Of a DNA stretch of 64,000 bases, positions 55,815-64,000 are shown piece by piece. A model generated the notes under the pieces. The model was not told the DNA's origin. It ran no database searches and was given only the letters and a program-made list of their open reading frames with translations. Numbering within the stretch: position 1 is the first letter of the stretch; each line of letters starts with the position of its first letter. The translations under genes were made by a program, and so were the position numbers. Source of the DNA: Lunularia cruciata (Eukaryota > Streptophyta > Marchantiopsida > Lunulariales > Lunulariaceae); contig OX419757.1 in assembly GCA_948567375.1 (NCBI GenBank), forward strand, positions 24,918,732-24,982,731. Direction: 5' to 3'.

Positions 55815-57980
55815 CAGAGTTATCCCTCGATATTCTGACACCTAGATGACACCTCGTCATCTAGGTGTCACTATAACAAGTACGATTTTGTGACATAGTT
55901 TGTGATATTCTCTGTGAGGGAAAACTACTGTTGGCCTGTTACGAGGGAACCCCAAGAGAATATCCATTTAATAAAGCATTGCGCTCCTATAGTAGAATTG
56001 AAATCGATGCATCCAGTAAGAACAGTGAAAGACAGTGAGGATGAGTCTAAGTTAGAAGCTGAATGTGATTAACTTCATCAAAGCTGGGAAGTCCCAGGTC
56101 GAAGCTGCTCTTCACTTCAGAGTGTCACGGCCTATGGTGAACAGCATCATGAAAAGATCTGAACTAATCAAGTTCGAGATCAAGAAGTTTGCAATCAGCA
56201 GATCCAAAAAGAGCCTAAGGACATTTGGCTCAGAAACTCTCGAAAATATGTTGCATCAGTGGCATGTTCAAGTTGAGATTGAAGCACCAGATCTCAACGT
56301 CACTGGAGAGGCCAAGGCTCTAGAATTTTTAGGCCAAGTCTCTAGAATTTCTTATGCTTAAGGAGTATTTGGTCTCCTTCAAGGCGTCAAATGGATGGCT
56401 TCAAAACTTTCTTGCTCGTAAAGGGACTACCAGCAGGTGACATTGCGGTGAGCATAATTTGACAAACACAACAACAATTGACAAGTAGCTTGCCGATATT
56501 TGCCAGCGTTTGGAAAATATACCATTGAAGGATATTTGGAATATTGACAAAACCACTCTCGAGCATCACACTACGTCTTCACGAACATATGTGACCATTA
56601 ACAATGATGGTCGAGGAGTAAGCAATGCAAAGATTGCATTATGGTCACCCCGATCGTAAGTGCAATATGTGAAAGACTAACCATTCAGGTGATTGGGAAG
56701 TCAAAACAGACTCATGCTCTTAAAGGGTAAACATCAATGGAACATTCAATGATGTTTATGACAATCAGGCCAAGGCGTGGAAAGATGGATCTTCCATGTT
56801 GTGCCTCTTCCATAGAATCGATCAGGAAGCATTAAGAAGGTGAACACATTTCTACATTTTACTTGACAATTGTAGCTCACACATTTTTGCTACAAAAGTG
56901 TTTGACACAACATGTTCCATGTAGACATCATTCACCTTCGAAGTGATGATGATCATATTTTTCCCATCAAACTTGATGAGCAATTGCTAACCACTAGATC
57001 AGGAGATCATTTGCTCACTAAAGGTAAGGTATTGCAAGACGATGCTTTGCTCACTACTCACTGAATACGAGTTGTGGCAGTGCTCACGTGATGAGACGCC
57101 AATGAATCATTTTCCAATTCACCAACACATACATATGCAAAATGTTCTTCATTGGCTTAAGGAGGCACACTATAACATTCCTGAAAATAGCATCCAATGA
57201 TGCTTCTTAAAGGCAAATGTCCTATCGTTGGACAGTGCTACAAATTCCAACAATGATATTGACTTCCTTGCTCCAACCTTCAGCAAAGACAACAATGTTG
57301 TTGTCGATCTAGTTAATATGATGCCATTTGTTCAAATGCATGATGTCTTGGCAGACTTGCTTGGTATTATGGGAGACGTGTTGGAATTGATTGACTTCAA
57401 CAAGGATAAACCCAAAGGCAGTTCAAAAATTGATGAGATTGAGATCATCAAGAGTGTTTTGATCTTGTCTAGCGACCTGATACCGTCTGCTGATTCTGAT
57501 GATGATGATGACATTGCAGATCTTGTGTCAATTGAGATTGCTCTCACAAGAGTCGAAGCCATGTAAAATTATCTATCCTATTGGGCGCCTTCATCATCAT
57601 ACTCATCAAAATTTGTTGCCAATAATGATGTGCATCAGGCTCTTTACCAACTCCAAAAATGTCTTGCAAAGGACCAAAGCATTACCAAGTTGGAGAGTCT
57701 AAAGCAAGCTTCTATCAAGTCCTTTTTCCAGCTTTAGAAATGATCATTTTTAATAAAGTTTGAATGCAAACTTCTTCGCCCATGATTTTTGTGCACTATG
57801 AAGACACTTCCTTGCTTTAATGACATTGCACTGGAGTGGCCATCATCTATCATAGTGTCAATGTTTACCAATAGTGACACCCTATCACTATTTGCTATCG
57901 TCTCCCATATAAATTACAATTGTTCACTATATCAAAGAAGTCACTATAACAAGGTATTACTATATCAAGGGATAACTCTA
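55815..57980 (+). mobile_element. Tigger/pogo-type DNA transposon, non-autonomous relic with TIRs
   Basis: The left end, CAGAGTTATCCCTCGATAT (55815), is inverted at the right end (TAGAGTTATCCCTTGATAT read on the minus strand from 57980). Each end is flanked by TA (55813-55814 and 57981-57982), the mariner-superfamily target duplication. Just inside the left end lies a 15-bp perfect hairpin (TGACACCTAGATGAC, 5-nt loop, 55836-55870). The element is 2.17 kb and carries a decayed transposase. Confidence 0.8.
56062..57566 (+). pseudogene. Tigger/CENP-B-like transposase, decayed
   Basis: The N-terminal helix-turn-helix reads VINFIKAGKSQVEAALHFRVSRPMV (56.06-56.2 kb), followed by the CENP-B-type second HTH region ENMLHQWHVQ...EKALEFL-like. 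Further on, in shifting frames, lie DIWNIDKTTLE (first catalytic Asp region, 56.53 kb) and FYILLDNCSSHIF (second Asp region, about 56.86 kb). The C-terminal stretch 57228-57566 ends with an acidic DSDDDDDIADL tail. Multiple stops and frameshifts make it non-functional. Confidence 0.7.
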
Positions 57981-59920
57981 TACCACATAGGACAAATGGA
58001 TTCCTCCTACGCTAAGAACAAAACTATCCAAAACCCCAAAGGGACTAAGTTCAAAACCAAATCTTCATATTTCTAGACCATAAAATATTTCACATATTTA
58101 ATTCATATACTTCTTTACAATTTTAGATGAGTTTATTAAAATCAATGTCAATAAACCCAAAGATGTGAGAGAGATTGCTATCTTGGTAAGTCTTGCCACA
58201 TACCCATGAAATTGGCTTAATCGCCAGTCTTAATTAATTCTATCTAATTATATTACACCTCCTCTACGGATCCCTTGCATAGTACATGTCCCTATTCTGG
58301 TCTTGCTTCCATTTATTTTTTTTTATTTTTTTTTAAAGCATCCAGTTTGCATCACTTTGAATCTTTTGACCAAAGTTATTATTATAAACCCATGTACAAT
58401 GTATTAAGAACATTCTTTACTCTTCTATTATTTTAAAGATGAAGAAAGTTCTAAACATCTTTGATATATTGATAATTTTGTAAAAATGATTACTAAATAT
58501 TATTTCTCTCATGAAAGAAACATTTAAAATAGAGAACGATACAACCCTTTATCATTTTGGACACTTGTTTGGTCTCCACCAATGTTCTATTGACAAGTTC
58601 TCTAGAGAAAACTAATACATAAGTTATTGAGAATCTAAAAGTTTTATACAAATTATCTAATGAGCGACCTTGTGATTATGTTCTATTGTCCTTTTTCTAT
58701 AATATTCTTTATGTCATAGATGGCGAGCAATTAATTGTATTACTACTTGTGTGGTGTAGGATTAGAACAATACATTGGCCTCAAGCGTTAAGAAAACTGC
58801 AACAATACCACTATGTTCATTGCTATTGCTACCAATAATGCAAGACCAATTGAGTTGGTAATGTATTTGACTAAAACCAAAACCAAACCAAATGGCTAGA
58901 GAAAGTGATTCCAAACTGCATCAACACCAATATATTCACCAAAATCAAAATAAAATCAAAACTTAACTAAATGGCATGAGAAACTAGTTCAAAATTGCAA
59001 AGACACCACTATGTTCAAAACAAAATAATGCAAGACCAATCTACTTGATCAAAAGAAAAATAGAATTTATGCAATAGTAGAATCTAATGGGGCTAGACTT
59101 TCGATTCTCTAACTCCTCTCTTCCATTCTCCTAAGTTAGCCATGTCATCCTATTCAATCCATTGAAATTTAAGCGGTGAACAACTAAATATACGAACTCA
59201 TTAGCAATAGCTTGACATGATAGTATGGAGGAAATTTTAAATGAAAAAATAAATTCATTTGTTTTATTGAGCTACACATGAGTACTTCCATGAATCATTT
59301 GAACAACAAAGAATTATAGACCACGTTACCTAACCAACCACCCTGATATTGCACTCTTTAACTCCTTGAATCTTGAGGGCTTTGTTAATACCACTCCAAT
59401 TGTTAACTTCTTCTTGTTACCCTACAAGAAGTAGGGTAACAAGAAGATTTACCAAGTCCTAACTCAGGATAAACCCCACGTCACGCTCTTCACTTCACAT
59501 AGTGTTCAGAATGATAGTTTGTATTATATCCTTTGATGCAAAATTACTAAAGAACCTTGGATAATAATAGATATGTATTGATTCATCAATCTTGACATGC
59601 ATTTACCATGCTTATCCAATATACAATACACTATAGAATATGCAATATTATAGTTTAAGGTAGTATTGGACTGATGTAACAACACTTGCTCAAGAGCTAA
59701 AATCCTTCAAATTTCAAACATCCCAAATATGGGATGTTTAAAGTTTGAAAGCCACCCAACTTTCATTACTATTATGTGAAGTAGATTGCAGCAAGGAGCA
59801 CTAAGAAATTTCTGTGCTTATTACGGACAAGTTATGAATTCTAAAGATATGAAATATTATTATGGAATATTACTAGTAAAGATATGACATATTACTAGTA
59901 TTAATATGAGATTCTAGAAA
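57981..59920. other. AT-rich gene-free DNA
   Basis: No gene seen. It has a T-rich run at about 58315-58335, a perfect 16-bp inverted repeat at 59410-59446 (CTTCTTGTTACCCTAC, 5-nt loop) and a 10-bp one at about 59716-59739 (AAACATCCCA, 4-nt loop). Confidence 0.5.
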
Positions 59921-60875
59921 CTGCACTGCTGCAAGGATCAGTTGACATGATTTGGAAATAAATTCAAAAGTGTGGGGAGATTTCTATCTCGGAAAGTCCT
60001 GCATGGTTGGAGAAGACGTGGTGTTCTATTGCAAAGTAAGAACTAAAAGCAAAAAAAAAAGCTTTGAGTGAACATGGAAAGTGAATTTGAGTTGTGATCT
60101 TTGTGTTGCGGATGGTTCCTTGGTCCCTTGTCTAACACAAAGGACCATAGCATGAGGCCAAATCAAACATGGTAAAGACTTCACACATTGAATATCAGTG
60201 AACGAGTAAAGAAAAGAGTGAATATGAGACCACCAATTACTGCACTGCTGCAAGGATCAACTGACATGATTTGGAAATAAATCCAAAAGTGTGGGGAGAT
60301 TGCTATAGTCCTGCATGGTTGGAGAAAATGTGGAACAAATCTATTGCAAATCAAGGCTGAAAGCAAAAGACAAAGCTTTGAGTGAACATGGGAAATTGAA
60401 TTTGAGTTTTTATTTTTGTTATTGCTGATGGTCCCTTGGTCCCTTGTCTAACGCAAAGCACCATATCATGAGGCCACATCAAACATGATAAAGACACATA
60501 TTGAACATCATTGAACCAATAGGGGAAAGAGTGAATATGAGACCTCCATTTTCTGCATTGCTGCAAGGATCAATTGACATGCTTTGGAAATAAATCCAAA
60601 AGTTTGGGGGAATTGCTATCTTAGAAAGTCATCCATGGTTGGAAAAGATGTGGAACAATCTATTTCAAATCAAGATTGAAAGCAAAAGACAAAGCTTTGA
60701 GTGAACATAGGAAAGTGAATTTGAGTTCTAATATTTGCTATTGATGGTGCCTCAGTCCCTTGTCTAACACAAAGCTCCATAGAATGCGGCCACATCAAAC
60801 ATAGCAAGACTTCACACATTGAACATCATTGAACAAGTAAAGAAAGGAATGAATATGAGACCACCATTTACTTTC
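59921..60875. repeat. Tandem repeat, three copies of about 313-319 bp
   Basis: Units start at 59921, 60240 and 60553 with CTGCAYTGCTGCAAGGATCA and share AAGCTTTGAGTGAACATGG, CCCTTGTCTAACRCAAAG and GAATATGAGACC segments throughout. The copies are diverged by many substitutions and small indels. No open frame is conserved among them. Confidence 0.85.
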
Positions 60876-61849
60876 TTGAGTGGTTGGCTTAATACTTAGT
60901 TCTATCTGATTATATTACACCTCCTTTGTGTATCACTTGCATGGTAAGAAATAAAGAGAGCTTCTACAAAGTTTAAGTGAAACATTTAGTTGCATTGTAA
61001 GCATGTAATACGCTATGATATAATCTAATCTAATCTAAAAGGCAACATGCTAGCTATGGAAAGCTAATAGGTAAAGTGCATTCTTATGGGGGCCAAATTC
61101 TGATCCTGTAATTCCTCTCTTACATTCTCCTAAGTTAGCCATGTTCTCCAAGTAGATTCATTCAAATTCAAGTTGTGTACAACCAAATGTAATGTACTAA
61201 TTAGTAATGACTTTGACATGAAAATATGTAAAATACTCAACACAAAATTCAGTTGTTTCTCTGTTCTACACTTGACTACTTCCATTAATCATTCAAACAA
61301 CAAAAAAATGCAAACCATGTTACTTGACCAACCACCACCATATCACACTCTTTGAATCCTTGAGTCTTGAGGGCTTTGTTGACACCATTGGAAACCAAGA
61401 CATGCTAAAATCTCTTAACAACTTCAAAATACCTATAAGAAACTCCAACTGTTAGCTTTCTTCATGGTTGCATGTTGAGTGCAACATATACAAAAGATTT
61501 AGACTATAATACTTATTCATCCTCATTAATCCTTAGATTTAATCAGGCAATAAATATCTTGGAAATCTCGTAAAATTTGAACAACAAAGCCCAAAAGTAA
61601 TAAAAAACTTTAATACTTGTATTTCTTAATATGGAAAGGTCCAAATGTGATTTATAGAATACTTACTTCAAATTAGTCATCTGAGTAAAGTCCTTCAAAC
61701 ATACCCAATTAACTTACCTCGTGTGCTTGTCTACAACTATAGTGGATTCTTCAATTGGAGCACTTTTTTGCTTTCATACCATATCTATGACTTCTGTAGT
61801 TTTCTCTTCCTTTGTAAATAAAGAAGCTCTAATTAGTTTTGATTCTAGT
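60876..61849. other. AT-rich gene-free DNA
   Basis: I see no gene, RNA gene or clear repeat here. Phrases such as CTCCTAAGTTAGCCATGT and TCTGATTATATTACACCTCC also occur at 59.1 and 58.2 kb, so parts are low-copy repeats of the preceding DNA. Confidence 0.4.
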
Positions 61850-63120
61850 ATCCTTTCAAGCATAAACCTGATCAAATCATCAAGTAGAGTCAAACAAACA
61901 TACTCTCAAGTAAGAAATCTTGATATTATTCTCATTACTGCCATTACATCCCATTACATTACATCAACAAGCATCCCTAAGAATTGTATTAAATACCTTG
62001 ATCATCTCCCAACTTCAAAGAAGAAATAAATTGTGGAAAATTTTGATGTAGGTGGATTAAATAGCTTGATCTCCTTTGCAATTTCATGAGAGAAGTGCTA
62101 ATGGTCCACATCTTTTTTAAGGTTATAAACCTTTATTTCAGATAACTATCCTTCATCAATGTCATGCACTCTTATGACTCATAATTTTCCATCCAAAACT
62201 CCACATCCAAATTCATAACAAGTTGTATACATGCTTGCGTCTTTCATCTACTTGTGCAACAAGAAAATTCCAGTTAATATCCTTTCAAGCACAAACTTTA
62301 TCAAATCATCAAGTGGAGGCATACCAACATACTCTTAAGTAAGCAGTCTCGATAGTTTTCCCATTACTTAACAAAAAAAAATTTAACACCACCCCAAATA
62401 ATTTTATTAAATACCTCTATTAGCTCCCCTCCAAAGGAGGACTTCAAAGAAGAAAAAAATTGTGGGTGATTTGGATATAGGTGGATTACATGGCTTGATT
62501 TCCTCAACACTTTCATGAGAGGTAAGTATTGTTTGTCCACTCATCATTTTTAGGGTCATAAACCTCCATGCTAGATAAGTATCCTTTATCAATATTTCAC
62601 CTCCTATGATACATAATTTCCCATCCAAACTTATAGCAAGATGTATACATGTTGTGGCTTTCATCCACCTATGCAGCAATAAATTTCATTTAGTATCCTC
62701 CCAAGCATAAACCTGGTCAAATCATCAAGCAAAGGCATACCATCATACTTCCTAGTAAGTCTTGATAGATTTTCCATTACTTAACAAACATGAGGTAAGA
62801 ACCATCCCTAAGAATTGTACTAAATACATCAATCAACTCCCCACTTCAAAGAAGAAACAAATTGTGGCAAATTTGAATTTAGGTGGATTAAATGGCTCAC
62901 TCTCCTTAGCACTTTCATGAGAGAAGTGATGATGGTCCACTCATCTTTTTTAAGATCATAAAATTCCATTCTAGATAAGCATTTTTCATCAATGTCCCAT
63001 GCACTCTTATGACACATAATTTTCCATCCAAAACTCCATATCCAAACTCATAGCAAGTTTTTTACATGCTACGGCTTTGATCCACCTATGCATTGACAAA
63101 ATTTTAGTAAGCCACCACCT
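61850..63120 (-). pseudogene. Kelch-type gene relic in three tandem degenerate copies
   Basis: Direct repeat units of about 414-430 bp start near 61850, 62280 and 62695. On the minus strand they carry kelch-like phrases: HRWMKATTCIHLAISLDGKLCIIGGE (middle copy) and MEFYDLKKDEWTIITSL (right copy), the usual LDGKLYVIGG...VYDPxxxxW pattern of plant kelch proteins. Frames are broken in all copies. The unit is larger than one kelch repeat (about 50 residues), so the duplication covers an exon plus intron-like sequence. Confidence 0.55.
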
Positions 63121-64000
63121 TCTTACTTGTAACATATTTATGTGAGGGAAAGTGGAGTTCAAATTGCATGGCTTTAAATACCCATAAATAGTTCTCTTCA
63201 TGAAAACATCCACCTTTTTTGCAAAAATGAGTCCATCAAGAGTATATGTACCCAAGAAAAATTATATTTTTTTATTGATACATCAAAAAATCATAAGTAA
63301 GAAAGCATTACCTATCAAGCACCAAATTGTAGATCATAATCACGCCAAGGCAAATAACTCACTTGTTCAGCACATACTAACCCACTAATGACAAAAAAAA
63401 CTTCTTGTTTAGCACTAGTATGCCAATGTGGTCCTTCATGAATTCAAGCATTAGAGGTAAAGCTTTCAAACCTTTTACTCTAACCTTATAACCTGAAAAC
63501 TAGCATTTGAATAACACATGCAACTACATTGCAAAATGACTATCCATCAATTACAAAAGTAATCCAACTGCCACTAAGGACCAAAAAAGAGGTGAAAATT
63601 GACTTGGTAATATGTGGAAGGATCTTAGGTATGATGGGCTAGGTAGATCAGATAGATGTGTTGCAAAAAGAGCACTTCTACTAATAGAGCAAGAGCCAAA
63701 AATAACTTGAAAATGTAATACCAATAGCTAGACATATGATCTAGAGGTAAAAATTAGATTGGTAACATATGGGAGGATGTTATAGATAATGGAACAAGTA
63801 GATCAAATAGAGGTATCACCAAGAGATTACTTCTATTAATAGTGCAAGAGCCGAGAATAGCCTAAAAACTTCAAAGTCAATTTCAGAGGCCTAAACGGAT
63901 GGATTAGATCTAAAAGATGTGCATACAATGCTCCCAAATGGAATAAAGTTTGGACTTCCATCCCTCCAAGTTTGTCTCATCAAGAAATTTCCAATGGTAC
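63121..64000. other. AT-rich end of window, no gene
   Basis: No coding sequence recognised. The segments at about 63600-63690 and 63740-63830 resemble each other (GAGGTRAAAATT...TTGGTAAYATRTGG...GTAGATCAAATAGA...ACTTCTA...TTAATAG...GCAAGAGCC), a diverged tandem duplication of about 140 bp. Confidence 0.45.

Noticed and set aside
59410-59446. CCCTA/TAGGG inverted repeat as telomeric sequence
   Set aside because: Only one unit per arm; no array of plant telomere repeats (TTTAGGG) exists in the window.
59921-60875. Three-unit repeat as a CRISPR-like array
   Set aside because: The units are ~315 bp, directly adjacent and without alternating unique spacers, in plant nuclear DNA. It is an ordinary tandem repeat.

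Overview
The window looks like nuclear DNA of a green plant (streptophyte), most likely a non-seed land plant such as a bryophyte. The evidence is plant-type genes with introns of roughly 90-620 bp and GT-AG borders (plastid-type PFK, plastid 3-dehydroquinate synthase, EGY3, a plant SMP-C2 protein), together with many transposable elements. I cannot fix the species from sequence alone.

Layout. 1-6.9 kb: nested, decayed LINE copies sharing one 3' end; one copy sits inverted between ORF1 and ORF2 of another. 7.0-16.9 kb: a Ty3/gypsy-type LTR retrotransposon whose single long reading frame runs Gag - two zinc knuckles - protease - a complete C5-cytosine DNA methyltransferase domain - RT - RNase H - integrase - PHD finger. 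Four in-frame stops interrupt it, each explained by one C-to-T change. Its LTRs are circularly permuted. 16.9-22.4 kb: no recognisable gene. 22.8-23.2 kb: EF-hand protein (-). 24.7-29.1 kb: plastid ATP-phosphofructokinase, 14 exons (+). 32.2-35.7 kb: 3-dehydroquinate synthase, 8 exons (+). 37.4-37.7 kb: small cysteine-rich membrane-anchored protein (+). 38.5-43.8 kb: head-to-tail, 5'-truncated copies of a Penelope-like retroelement, one with a broken RT gene. 45.4-47.4 kb: intronless SMP/C2 lipid-transfer-type protein (-). 49.9-52.9 kb: EGY3-type plastid pseudoprotease, 7 exons (-). 55.8-58.0 kb: dead Tigger/pogo-type DNA transposon with TIRs. 58-64 kb: AT-rich DNA with a three-copy ~315-bp tandem repeat and a triplicated kelch-type gene relic.

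The host genes are unrelated housekeeping or plastid genes with no sign of a cluster. Most of the novelty lies in the mobile elements. The gypsy element carries a DNA-modifying enzyme and a chromatin-reader finger in its own polyprotein and appears to have been integrated from a circular form. A 51-bp insertion with a 12-bp target duplication at 22.4 kb defines the 3' terminus of the Penelope-like family found 16-21 kb away.

Exon borders, motif positions and repeat comparisons were worked out by eye from the sequence; no database search was run.
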